This document shows positions 9,710-18,075 of a stretch of DNA of 64,000 nucleotides, piece after piece. Position 1 is the stretch's first letter, and the number at the start of each line of letters is the position of its first letter. The notes under the pieces were generated by a model, which was given only the letters and a program-made list of their open reading frames with translations, ran no database searches and was not told where the DNA came from. A program made the position numbers and the translations under genes. This DNA is from an uncultured Porphyromonadaceae bacterium (lineage in GTDB: Bacteria; Bacteroidota; Bacteroidia; Bacteroidales; Muribaculaceae): NCBI GenBank assembly GCA_900548875.1, contig URMA01000001.1:131096-195095 (forward strand), given 5' to 3'.

Positions 9710-10255
9710 TTATTTATTACTTAGGAGTTTTAAACGCAATTTTCTTAATTCATTGCTTATCGAAGCGTCGAGGAGTTTGGAATCGACCTTGACCGTAAAA
9801 CCGCCAATCAGAGAAGCATCGACAGCTTCCGTATATTCCAACTTCTTTCCGCGCAAATAAGCTTGTACGGAATCCTTGATTTTTGCCATCGACTCCTTCG
9901 GAAGCGGAGAAGCCGTAGTGATTGCCACCTGGGCAATATTGTTGGCTTTTCTATACATCTTCCCGTAAGCCAGAGCCATTGACGGCAACATGGATTCACG
10001 ACCACGACTGAAAACGAGTTTGAAAAACTTTACGAGACACCCAGTAGGAGCTGCCCCCGACGCTGCAAGCAATAAATTTTCCTTGTCGTCCAACGACAGG
10101 AAAGGATTTTCTACAGCTTTCGCCAAATCGCGCTGCATGGCAAAACTTGCGGCAAGACGCTGCGTTTCGGCGTAAACGCTGTCGGCAGCCTTCTGCTCGA
10201 AAGCAAATTCATACAATGCCTTTGCATAGCGATTAGGAATCAGTCCTTCATTCAT
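9710..10255 (-). CDS. atpH: F1 ATP synthase delta subunit (OSCP-like)
   Basis: 181 residues, the peripheral stalk subunit that attaches the b dimer to the top of F1. It starts MNEGLIPNRYAKALYEFAFEQ and ends with IGGFTVKVDSKLLDASISNELRKLRLKL, both conserved delta-family signatures. It lies between atpF (11 bp) and atpA (3 bp). Confidence 0.95.
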   Translation of the reverse strand: MNEGLIPNRYAKALYEFAFEQKAADSVYAETQRLAASFAMQRDLAKAVENPFLSLDDKENLLLAASGAAPTGCLVKFFKLVFSRGRESMLPSMALAYGKMYRKANNIAQVAITTASPLPKESMAKIKDSVQAYLRGKKLEYTEAVDASLIGGFTVKVDSKLLDASISNELRKLRLKLLSNK

Positions 10256-10266
10256 ATCCGTAAATT

Positions 10267-10764
10267 TTAGTTTTTAGTTTCAATCTCGCTCAGCAATTTT
10301 TCCACAAGCTGTGACTGAGCCTTGTCATCAGCCATCCTATCACGGAGCAATTTTTCAGCAATCTGAAGGGCAAAAGAGCTTACTTCGTTGCGAATCTGCA
10401 ATTCTGCCTCCTTGCGCTGCTGTTCGATAGCAAGTTTTGCGGCATCCATCACCTTCTGAGCCTCTTCGGTAGCAGCACCTTTGGCGTCTTCGATGATCTG
10501 GGCCTTCATGCGCGCAGCTTCACGCAATATTTCAGACTGTTGTTTTTGTGCTTCAAGGATGAACTTGTTCGCCTCAGCCTTAGCATTGTCCAACTGTTCC
10601 TTCGCTTCCTGTGCGTAGAGCACGCCTTTGTCGATCAAATCTGCACGCGAGTCCATACTTTTAATGATGACCGGCCATGCAAATTTTCCCAAAACAAGGC
10701 ACAACAGCACTACGACGACGAACATCCAGAATACCAAGCCAATTTCGGGCGTGAACAATTCCAT
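10267..10764 (-). CDS. atpF: F0 ATP synthase b subunit
   Basis: 165 residues: one N-terminal membrane helix (about residues 8-28) and then a long charged, Ala/Glu/Gln-rich coiled coil, the normal architecture of the peripheral stalk b subunit. Gene order (atpE before it, atpH after it) confirms the call. Confidence 0.95.
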   Translation of the reverse strand: MELFTPEIGLVFWMFVVVVLLCLVLGKFAWPVIIKSMDSRADLIDKGVLYAQEAKEQLDNAKAEANKFILEAQKQQSEILREAARMKAQIIEDAKGAATEEAQKVMDAAKLAIEQQRKEAELQIRNEVSSFALQIAEKLLRDRMADDKAQSQLVEKLLSEIETKN

Positions 10765-10784
10765 CTGTTATCCTTTTAAATTGT

Positions 10785-11048
10785 TTAGATAAACAAAGAA
10801 ATAATACAAACGATAACACCGAACAGTGCCACACCTTCCACCAAGGCAGCAATAACGATCATATTACTACGAATGTCGCCTACTGATTCCGGCTGACGAG
10901 CGATAGCTTCCATTGCAGCTGCACCAATCTTTCCGATACCGATACCTGCACCGATAGCAGCGATTGCAGCACCTAAACAAGCTCCAAGTTTGTCAAGACC
11001 GAGAGACATAACAGCCTCTGTAGCTTGCGCTAAAATCATTCCTAACAT
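10785..11048 (-). CDS. atpE: F0 ATP synthase c subunit (proteolipid ring)
   Basis: 87 residues forming a two-helix hairpin. The polar loop reads EAIARQPESVGD and the essential ion-carrying acid is Glu71 in helix 2 (AALVEGVALFG). The residue after the Glu is Gly, not the Ser-Thr seen in well-known Na+-binding c subunits, and helix 1 has no Gln at the equivalent site; this suggests a H+-driven enzyme (inference). A 56-bp gap separates it from atpB. Confidence 0.96.
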   Translation of the reverse strand: MLGMILAQATEAVMSLGLDKLGACLGAAIAAIGAGIGIGKIGAAAMEAIARQPESVGDIRSNMIVIAALVEGVALFGVIVCIISLFI

Positions 11049-11104
11049 AGTAATTCAGTTTTAATGGTTAATTTATAAATTAATTTTTGTTACTTTTTTT
11101 GTTT

Positions 11105-12178
11105 TTATTGTTTTACATCCTCTTCGTGACCTCCGCAAACAGCCAGAGAGATGAACAGCGTTGACAGCATCGTGAACACATACGCCTGGATGAAGCTGAT
11201 CAGCACATCAAGCAGCAACATGAACAACGAGAATGCCATCGACACAACTGTAGTCATCGACAGAATGGCTGCACCGAATTTCGCGAAAATGAAAATAAGG
11301 AGCGTCAATACGATGACAATCATATGACCGCCCATCATATTGGCAAACAGACGGACACACAGGGCTGCCGGCTTCGTAATCGTACCGAACAACTCTATGA
11401 GAGGCATAATTGGCAACGGAAACTTCAACCACAACGGAACTTCGGGCCAGAAGATTTCCTTCCAATAATGCTTATTGCCTTTAATGTTCGTAATTAAGAA
11501 TGTGCAGACTGCCAGCACCAAAGTGACTGCCACATTGCCCGTAAGGTTGGCACCACCCGGGAAAATGACTATCAGACCGAGCAAGTTCATCGTAAAGATA
11601 AAGAAGAATACGGTCATCAGATAGCCGGCATATTTTGGAGCCTTGTCGCCAAGAGTTCCTTTCAAAACGCCGCTGTAGATAAAGTCAAAAATCGTTTCGA
11701 AGAAACCGGCACCCTTGCGGGGAGCCTTCATTCCTTTCTTCTTGTAGTAGCGAACCATCGAGAACGCCATCAGACACACAAGGATAGCAGTAATGAACAG
11801 GGCGCACACATTTTTAGTTATCGAGAAATCCAACGGACGGTAGAAACTGCCGTCGGACATCACTTGCACCACCTTGCCGCTGTATTCACCCTCCTGAGGC
11901 AATACAAACTCAACGCCATTGTCGGTGTACGGCTCGCCGCCGGATATGCGCGACGAACTGAACAGATGCAGACTGCCCTCCTTGTCGAAGACAATCACCG
12001 GCAACGGTATGCGGTGCGTATGTGAAAAAGGCACTTCCCAACCGTAACCATCACCGAGGTGGTGGAATATCACTTCCTTCGGGTCGAAATCCTCCGAAGA
12101 GTCGCCCGAAGCTGATGCAGCCTGCGGCATGACTGCCGCAATCAGCAACATCGTCAATATGGCAAGTACTTTCTTCAT
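11105..12178 (-). CDS. atpB: F0 ATP synthase a subunit with signal peptide and N-terminal extension
   Basis: I place the start at ATG 12178 (MKKVLAILTMLLIAAVMPQAASA), 5 bp after the atpC stop and behind a purine-rich AGAG. An in-frame start six codons upstream would overlap atpC. The product is about 357 residues, longer than the roughly 270 of E. coli subunit a, because of a signal-peptide-like N-terminus and a soluble extension of about 100 residues before the membrane domain. The essential Arg of the proton half-channel is Arg276 in CVRLFANMMGGH. Long a subunits of this kind occur in Bacteroidota (family knowledge). Confidence 0.95.
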   Translation of the reverse strand: MKKVLAILTMLLIAAVMPQAASASGDSSEDFDPKEVIFHHLGDGYGWEVPFSHTHRIPLPVIVFDKEGSLHLFSSSRISGGEPYTDNGVEFVLPQEGEYSGKVVQVMSDGSFYRPLDFSITKNVCALFITAILVCLMAFSMVRYYKKKGMKAPRKGAGFFETIFDFIYSGVLKGTLGDKAPKYAGYLMTVFFFIFTMNLLGLIVIFPGGANLTGNVAVTLVLAVCTFLITNIKGNKHYWKEIFWPEVPLWLKFPLPIMPLIELFGTITKPAALCVRLFANMMGGHMIVIVLTLLIFIFAKFGAAILSMTTVVSMAFSLFMLLLDVLISFIQAYVFTMLSTLFISLAVCGGHEEDVKQ

Positions 12179-12183
12179 TTTCT

Positions 12184-12423
12184 CTAATAAATACATACTG
12201 ACACTACATTCTTATCAACATCGACAATACCGCCTTCAATGGCCATCGAACGGCGTTCGGTCGTTCCTTCCGGCTGATACTCGATATTGCCGCGAACAAG
12301 CACAGATACAATTGACGCGTGGTTGGCAAGCACCGTAAAGAGTCCTGCCTCACCCGGCAATGTAACCAATGAAACTTCACCGTCAAACAATATTTTTTCG
12401 GCTGAAATTACTTTTAGTGTCAT
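12184..12423 (-). CDS. atpC: F1 ATP synthase epsilon subunit, barrel domain only
   Basis: 79 residues, with the beta-sandwich N-domain only (MTLKVISAEKILFDGEVSLVTLPGEAGLFTVLANHA). The C-terminal helical hairpin that in E. coli epsilon (about 139 residues) can insert into F1 and inhibit ATP hydrolysis is absent. Short forms are known in Bacteroidota, so this is not a frameshift: the stop TAG sits just before the atpB start. No small hypothetical gene lies between atpC and atpB. Confidence 0.94.
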   Translation of the reverse strand: MTLKVISAEKILFDGEVSLVTLPGEAGLFTVLANHASIVSVLVRGNIEYQPEGTTERRSMAIEGGIVDVDKNVVSVCIY

Positions 12424-12440
12424 CTTGTTCTGTGTTTTAA

Positions 12441-13949
12441 TTATTTATCACCAAGTTCAGCAAGCATTTTCTTGCCTTTTGCAATAGCATCGTCGATTGT
12501 ACCGACGTTCAGGAATGCCTGCTCAGGATATTCATCCATTTCACCGCTAAGAATCATCTTGAATCCACGGATTGTTTCGCTCAGCGGCACCATTACGCCC
12601 GGAAGACCGGTGAACTGTTCAGCAACGTGGAACGGCTGCGACAAGAAACGCTGCGCTCTACGTGCACGTGCCACAACAAGCTTGTCTTCGTCCGACAACT
12701 CGTCAATACCGAGGATGGCAATAATATCCTGAAGTTCGTTGTACTTCTGCAAAAGCTGCTTGACAGCCTGGGCAACATTATAATGCTCTTCTCCGATGAT
12801 ATTCGGGTCGAGGATACGTGATGAAGATTCCAACGGGTCAACGGCCGGATAGATACCGAGCTCTGAAATTTTACGGCTCAACACCGTAGTAGCATCCAAG
12901 AAGTTGAACGTCGTAGCAGGAGCCGGGTCCGTCAAGTCGTCGGCAGGCACGTAGATAGCCTGTACAGAAGTGATTGAACCGTGCTTGGTTGACGTAATAC
13001 GTTCCTGAAGCACACCCATTTCAGATGCCAGCGTAGGCTGATAACCTACAGCCGAAGGCATACGTCCGAGAAGTGCCGAAACCTCTGAACCGGCCTGAGT
13101 GAAACGGAAGATGTTGTCGATGAACAACAGAATGTCACGTCCTCCGCCTTCTTGGTCACGGAACTGTTCGGCAACAGTCAGACCCGACAGGGCAACACGC
13201 AGACGCGCACCAGGCGGCTCATTCATCTGTCCGAACACCAATGTGCCTTGCGACTGAGAAATGGCGTTCATATCGACGTCATCCAAATTCCATTCGCCTT
13301 TTTCAAGGCCTTCCATAAACTTGTCGCCATACTTGATAATACCACTTTCAAGCATTTCACGAAGCAAGTCGTTACCCTCACGGGTACGCTCACCGACACC
13401 GGTGAACACTGAGAAACCGTTGTGACCTTTCGCAATGTTGTTGATCATTTCCATAATCAACACTGTTTTGCCCACACCGGCACCACCAAACAAACCAATC
13501 TTACCGCCTTTCGAATACGGTTCCAATAAGTCAATCACCTTAATACCGGTGAAAAGAATTTCCGAACCAATCGACAATTCGTCGAACTTTGGAGCAGGCT
13601 GGTGAATCGGTCGTTTTTCATCTGACTTCAATGCGGGAAGGTGGTCGATAGGTTCCCCGATAACATTCAACAGACGACCCTTTACCTGATCACCCGTCGG
13701 AACCGAAATCGGTTGTCCCATATTCTCGACAGCCATACCACGACGCAAACCGTCAGTGGCATCCATAGCCACACAGCGAACTGTGTGCTCCCCCACATGC
13801 TGCTCTACCTCGAGCAGCAACTCGGTTGAGTCAGGACGAACCACCTTCAACGCTGTGTAGATAGGTGGAAGATCGTTCTTTTCCACTTCGAAAGATACAT
13901 CGACAACAGGTCCGATAACCTGTGCTATCTTTCCAAATTTTTCGCTCAT
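12441..13949 (-). CDS. atpD: F1 ATP synthase beta subunit (catalytic)
   Basis: 502 residues, the catalytic subunit. The Walker A motif GGAGVGKT is at residues 155-162, followed by GERTREGND and the DELSEED-like loop, here DELSDED. It is the first gene of the inserted atp operon and begins only 44 bp after the nuoH stop. I see no TAnnTTTG promoter in that gap, so the operon is probably transcribed from the nuoA promoter or from a site inside nuoH. Confidence 0.98.
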   Translation of the reverse strand: MSEKFGKIAQVIGPVVDVSFEVEKNDLPPIYTALKVVRPDSTELLLEVEQHVGEHTVRCVAMDATDGLRRGMAVENMGQPISVPTGDQVKGRLLNVIGEPIDHLPALKSDEKRPIHQPAPKFDELSIGSEILFTGIKVIDLLEPYSKGGKIGLFGGAGVGKTVLIMEMINNIAKGHNGFSVFTGVGERTREGNDLLREMLESGIIKYGDKFMEGLEKGEWNLDDVDMNAISQSQGTLVFGQMNEPPGARLRVALSGLTVAEQFRDQEGGGRDILLFIDNIFRFTQAGSEVSALLGRMPSAVGYQPTLASEMGVLQERITSTKHGSITSVQAIYVPADDLTDPAPATTFNFLDATTVLSRKISELGIYPAVDPLESSSRILDPNIIGEEHYNVAQAVKQLLQKYNELQDIIAILGIDELSDEDKLVVARARRAQRFLSQPFHVAEQFTGLPGVMVPLSETIRGFKMILSGEMDEYPEQAFLNVGTIDDAIAKGKKMLAELGDK

Positions 13950-13993
13950 AGTATTACACCTATTTTATGGGTTTATTTCAAGTTCTGCATCTA

Positions 13994-15070
13994 TTAAAAA
14001 TGCAATCCGAAAGCTACAACAATCAGCATCAGCACTAAGTTCACCAAATTAATCGGCAACAGATATTTCCACTCGAACGCCAACAGGTGGTCGATACGCA
14101 AACGCGGGAATGTCCACTTGAACCAAATGATGATGAATGACAATACGATAGCTTTAGCAAGGAACCACACTACGGATGGAATGTAGTCCATTATTTCATT
14201 AAAACCGTCCCATCCCGGAATGTGCAGCGGCATCCATCCTCCGAAGAACAACAGAGCTGCTACGCCCGACACGATGAAGAGGTTCAAATATTCTGCCAAA
14301 TAGAACAAACCGAAGTGAAGACCGGAATATTCCGTGTGATAACCGGCTGTCAACTCAGATTCAGCTTCAGGCAAGTCGAACGGGCCACGGTTGGTTTCGG
14401 CAGTACCGGCAATCATATAGATGATGAAAGCGATAATAGCCGGAATATGGCCCTGGAAGATGAACCACAAATCCTTCTGCCCTTCTACAAGTCCCGAGAT
14501 GGACATTGTTCCGGCCAAAAGAACCATCGTCATGATCGACAAACCGATTGAAAGTTCGTAGCTGACCATCTGGGCACCGCTTCGCAATGCACCGATCAAA
14601 GTAAACTTGTTGTTACTTGACCAACCTGCCAGCAAAATGCCAAGCACACCGATGGAAGTAACCGACATCAGGAAGAATATACCGATGTTAAAATCGACAA
14701 TCTGCAAACCGTTGCCCCAAGGAAGGACAGCAAAAGCAGAAAAAGAAGCGATGATGACAAGATACGGAGCAAGATTGAACAGGAATTTATCAATGTGATT
14801 GATAGGAATCAACTCCTTGATCAAAATCTTGAACATATCGGCGAAACTTTGCAACAGACCGAAGGGGCCTACACGGTTCGGGCCGAGACGACATTGAAAT
14901 GCACCGCAGACCTTACGTTCAAAATAAATATAGAACAAAGCCAACAATGCGTACACCAGCAGCAGACCCACTCCAATGAGCAAACATTCTATCACAGCGG
15001 TCAGCCATGTAGGCATAAAGCTGTTAAACAAATTGTCAATCCATTCTGTGACTATTCTAAAGTCAAACAT
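13994..15070 (-). CDS. nuoH: NADH-quinone oxidoreductase subunit H
   Basis: 358 residues with about eight membrane helices. NuoH forms the base of the quinone chamber and joins the peripheral arm to the membrane arm. Signatures are CRLGPNRVGPFGLLQSFAD near residue 60 and AETNRGPFDLPEAESELTAGYHTEYSG in the acidic loop. It follows nuoCD after 39 bp. The gene after it is atpD rather than nuoI, which breaks the usual cluster order. Confidence 0.97.
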   Translation of the reverse strand: MFDFRIVTEWIDNLFNSFMPTWLTAVIECLLIGVGLLLVYALLALFYIYFERKVCGAFQCRLGPNRVGPFGLLQSFADMFKILIKELIPINHIDKFLFNLAPYLVIIASFSAFAVLPWGNGLQIVDFNIGIFFLMSVTSIGVLGILLAGWSSNNKFTLIGALRSGAQMVSYELSIGLSIMTMVLLAGTMSISGLVEGQKDLWFIFQGHIPAIIAFIIYMIAGTAETNRGPFDLPEAESELTAGYHTEYSGLHFGLFYLAEYLNLFIVSGVAALLFFGGWMPLHIPGWDGFNEIMDYIPSVVWFLAKAIVLSFIIIWFKWTFPRLRIDHLLAFEWKYLLPINLVNLVLMLIVVAFGLHF

Positions 15071-15109
15071 AACGTTATTATATATTTCAAAATTACTACT
15101 CTGTTAACA

Positions 15110-16729
15110 CTATCTGTCAATATCCGGAACGATATAGTCGAGCGAACCGCCGATGGTAATCAAGTCGGCAATCTTCTCGCCTCGCGTGATATGGTCAACT
15201 ACACCGGCCAGGCGCAGACATGTACCGTTGATTTTCAAGCGATACGGATTCTTTTCTCCCTTGCTGTCGATGTAGACACCGAACGCTCCACGACATGCCT
15301 CAACTTCCTGATACCAGTGTCCCACAGGAAGCTTGATGATTTTCGGCACCTTGGCACAATAGTCGCCTTCCGGGATATTGTCAACCAACTGTTCCAAAAT
15401 CTTCAGTGACTGTTCAATTTCTTTCAAACGGGCCAGATAGCGGTCGAAAGAGTCGCAACCGTTCATCAGCACTTCGTCGAATTCCAACTCATTGTAAATG
15501 GAATAAGGCTTGTGCTTACGAATATCGCACGACCAGCCGGAAGCACGTCCCGACGGACCGGCAACGCCATAGCTGATAGCATCTTCTTTAGACAACATAC
15601 CGACTCCGACCAGACGGTTCTGGAAAATGATGTTTCCAGTCACCAGCTGATGATACTCTTTCAGGCGCGACGGCATGATGGCAATAAAATCCTTAACGCG
15701 CTTTACGAAATTCGGGTGAATGTCCTCACGAACACCACCGATCGTATTGTAATTGAAGGTCATGCGGGCGCCGCAAGTTTCTTCCAATATATTAAGAATC
15801 GTTTCACGCTCGCGGATACCGTAGAACAAGGCTGTTGTAGCACCCAAGTCCATACAGTAAGTTCCAAAGAACAGCAAGTGGGAAGCGATACGCGAAAGTT
15901 CGTCCATCATCACACGGATAACCTGTGCTCTACGCGGTACTTCTATGCCGAGAGCCTTCTCGATACACATGCACAGACAGTGCTCGTTGGGGAGTGCCGA
16001 GAAATAGTCCATACGGTCGAAGAAATGGATGCACTGCGGATAAGTGAGCTTTTCACACAACTTTTCGATACCGCGATGGATATATCCGCAAACAAGGTCA
16101 ATCTTCTTCACCTCCTCACCGTCGAGTGATGTACGGAAACGCAACACACCGTGAGTAGCAGGGTGCTGCGGACCGATGTTGACTACGAATTCGTCCGGAC
16201 CAAAGAGAGCAACTTTCTCTTCCTTGACATTTCCGTCAGCATCCTCTTTATAGGTAACTGTATAGTCGTCGTTTTCTTCATGATAAAGACGAATCGGATT
16301 CAATTCAGGATTTTCATCATAATCCTTGCGCAACGGGAATCCGACCCAGTCATTACGCAGGAACAGACGGCGCATGTCCGGATGGTTGATAAACTTGATG
16401 CCGTAGAAATCATACACTTCACGTTCTTCCAGCAAAGCGTTCTTCCACAAGTCGGACACACTGTGAAGCATCGGGTTGTTGCGGTCGGCCGTTGCCACTT
16501 TAACAGAGACCATAGAACTGTCGATGACTGAAGTCAGATAGTACACGCAGCCCAGCTCTTCACCCCAGTCCTCACCGACAACAGCAGTCAGCCAATGATA
16601 GCCTGCATTTTTCAATGTTTCGGCAACAGCATGCCATTTTGCATCAGGCACGACGGCAAATGCCACTTCGTTCTCTTCAACTACAGCTTCCGGACAAACT
16701 TTGCCGATTAATTCTTTTATATCTACCAT
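15110..16729 (-). CDS. nuoCD: NADH-quinone oxidoreductase fused subunits C and D
   Basis: 539 residues. NuoC occupies about residues 1-160 (with EREVYDFYGIKFINHPDMRRLFL). NuoD occupies about residues 170-539 (with NIGPQHPATHGVLRF and DRMDYFSALPNEH), and its His and Tyr residues line the quinone site in the family. The fusion is known from several bacteria, including Bacteroidota. No nuoE, nuoF or nuoG follows, so the NADH-oxidising module is absent from the cluster and the electron donor is open (ferredoxin or another partner is an inference). Confidence 0.97.
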   Translation of the reverse strand: MVDIKELIGKVCPEAVVEENEVAFAVVPDAKWHAVAETLKNAGYHWLTAVVGEDWGEELGCVYYLTSVIDSSMVSVKVATADRNNPMLHSVSDLWKNALLEEREVYDFYGIKFINHPDMRRLFLRNDWVGFPLRKDYDENPELNPIRLYHEENDDYTVTYKEDADGNVKEEKVALFGPDEFVVNIGPQHPATHGVLRFRTSLDGEEVKKIDLVCGYIHRGIEKLCEKLTYPQCIHFFDRMDYFSALPNEHCLCMCIEKALGIEVPRRAQVIRVMMDELSRIASHLLFFGTYCMDLGATTALFYGIRERETILNILEETCGARMTFNYNTIGGVREDIHPNFVKRVKDFIAIMPSRLKEYHQLVTGNIIFQNRLVGVGMLSKEDAISYGVAGPSGRASGWSCDIRKHKPYSIYNELEFDEVLMNGCDSFDRYLARLKEIEQSLKILEQLVDNIPEGDYCAKVPKIIKLPVGHWYQEVEACRGAFGVYIDSKGEKNPYRLKINGTCLRLAGVVDHITRGEKIADLITIGGSLDYIVPDIDR

Positions 16730-16752
16730 AAAAATATGAATCTCTAATCTGT

Positions 16753-17373
16753 TTATTCTGTTACGTGTTCCTCCTTAGCTATTTCCGGGTATTCACGGAA
16801 GAAGTCTTCGCGTGTCTTCTTGCGGTTTACGCCTCCAAAGAACTTTTCGACTTTCACCTTTCTCTGCAATTGCATCATACCATAGAACATGGCTTCCGGA
16901 CGCGGAGGACATCCCGGTATGTAAACGTCCACCGGCACAATCTTATCGATACCAGTCACCACATGGTAGGAATTGCGGAACGGGCCGCCTGAAATGGCGC
17001 AACCGCCTGTAGCGATAACATATTTCGGCTCAGCCAACTGTTCGTACAAACGACGGAAAACAGGCGCCATACGATAGACAATCGTACCGGCAACCATCAT
17101 AAAGTCGGCCTGACGTGGGCTGGAACGTGCCACTTCAAAACCGAAACGAGCCATATCATAGCGGGCACAGCCCAAAGAGATAAATTCAATACCACAACAA
17201 CTGGTAGCGAATGTCAGAGGCCACAATGAATTTGAACGGCCCCAGTTGATCAGTTCGTCAAGTTTGCCGACCAACACATTGGCTCCCGATTGATTCAATT
17301 CGGCGATGAGACTGTCAATATATTCATTATCCTTGAAGTCCTCTTTCTTCATTCCTTTAATCTTTACTTCCAT
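16753..17373 (-). CDS. nuoB: NADH-quinone oxidoreductase subunit B (N2 cluster)
   Basis: About 206 residues from the chosen ATG at 17373, which has a clear AAGGAG seven bases upstream. A start seven codons earlier is in frame but lacks this spacing. The gene overlaps the 3' end of nuoA by a few bases, implying coupled translation. Cys59-Cys60, Cys125 and Cys155 are the ligands of the terminal [4Fe-4S] cluster N2, which reduces quinone. Confidence 0.96.
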   Translation of the reverse strand: MEVKIKGMKKEDFKDNEYIDSLIAELNQSGANVLVGKLDELINWGRSNSLWPLTFATSCCGIEFISLGCARYDMARFGFEVARSSPRQADFMMVAGTIVYRMAPVFRRLYEQLAEPKYVIATGGCAISGGPFRNSYHVVTGIDKIVPVDVYIPGCPPRPEAMFYGMMQLQRKVKVEKFFGGVNRKKTREDFFREYPEIAKEEHVTE

Positions 17374-17738
17374 TCCAATGCTCCTTTTCTCCAAGCGTAT
17401 GCCAGGCCTAAAATCAAAACAAACAAGAATACTGCTACAGCCATGATGCTGCCTGTTCCAAGACTACCGGCAATTACTGCCCACGGGAACAGAAAAACAG
17501 TTTCCACATCGAACATAAGGAACAGGATGGCAAACAAGTAGTAACCCACTTTAAACTGAACCATACTGTCGCCTCGTGTCGGAATACCACACTCATAAGC
17601 CTCCCCTTTCTGCGGAGCGTAAGATCGAGGACTGATTGCCGCAGCCAACGACATACCGATAACAACCAATGCCAAACCTGACAAAGCTGCTACCAAAGCG
17701 GTTGACGTGCTCTCAAGACCAAAAATTGATAAATCCAT
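17364..17738 (-). CDS. nuoA: NADH-quinone oxidoreductase subunit A
   Basis: 124 residues with three membrane helices. The family segment KGEAYECGIPTRGDSMVQFKVGYYLFAILFLMFDVETVFLFPWA contains the conserved Cys of the loop that moves with quinone binding and the FDVE motif. It is the first gene of the combined nuo/atp block. A -7-like element lies about 120 bp upstream. Confidence 0.97.
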   Translation of the reverse strand: MDLSIFGLESTSTALVAALSGLALVVIGMSLAAAISPRSYAPQKGEAYECGIPTRGDSMVQFKVGYYLFAILFLMFDVETVFLFPWAVIAGSLGTGSIMAVAVFLFVLILGLAYAWRKGALEWK

Positions 17739-18075
17739 TATTATAATACTTAAAAGTTATTGCAAATACACAATGGAAACCGAACGCAAATGTTTAACCT
17801 TCAAACACTTACATCCCAATTCCATCATTATCAGCACATTTGACACATTTTATGCACTGCAAATATAGCAATTCTTTCACACAACTGACAGGCTAAACCT
17901 ATAAAAAAGTAGTCTATTTTTAACAATTATTCAGTTTCTAGTGCAACTCATTCCTGACAGGTTCCTACGACATTCCCCGAAAGGCAATCTCTCCGCGTAA
18001 ATGAAAATCACTAAATTTAGTGATTGTTTCATGACGAAAAACCCCGTTATTTTGCAGATAAAATTTCGACGAGAA
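17739..18075. promoter_or_regulatory. Divergent intergenic region between nuoA and the TonB-dependent receptor
   Basis: This 337-bp stretch holds no gene I can support. Towards nuoA there is a perfect -7 match, TATATTTG on the minus strand (17867-17860), but no TTTG at the right distance upstream. Towards the receptor there is TTG (18024-18026), a 20-bp gap and TTATTTTG (18047-18054), a 7/8 match, about 22 bp before the chosen ATG. A perfect palindrome at 18006-18025 overlaps the latter -33 element. Confidence 0.5.
18006..18025. promoter_or_regulatory. Perfect 20-bp palindrome, candidate operator
   Basis: AATCACTAAA followed directly by TTTAGTGATT, a perfect inverted repeat with no spacer. 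Its right end overlaps the presumed -33 TTG of the receptor promoter, a position that suits a dimeric repressor or a class II activator. The cognate regulator is unknown. Confidence 0.65.

Noticed and set aside
18001..18075. Upstream ATG starts for the TonB-dependent receptor
   Set aside because: They would put the palindrome and the promoter-like elements inside the coding region and bury the signal peptide; ATG 18076 gives a normal exported N-terminus.
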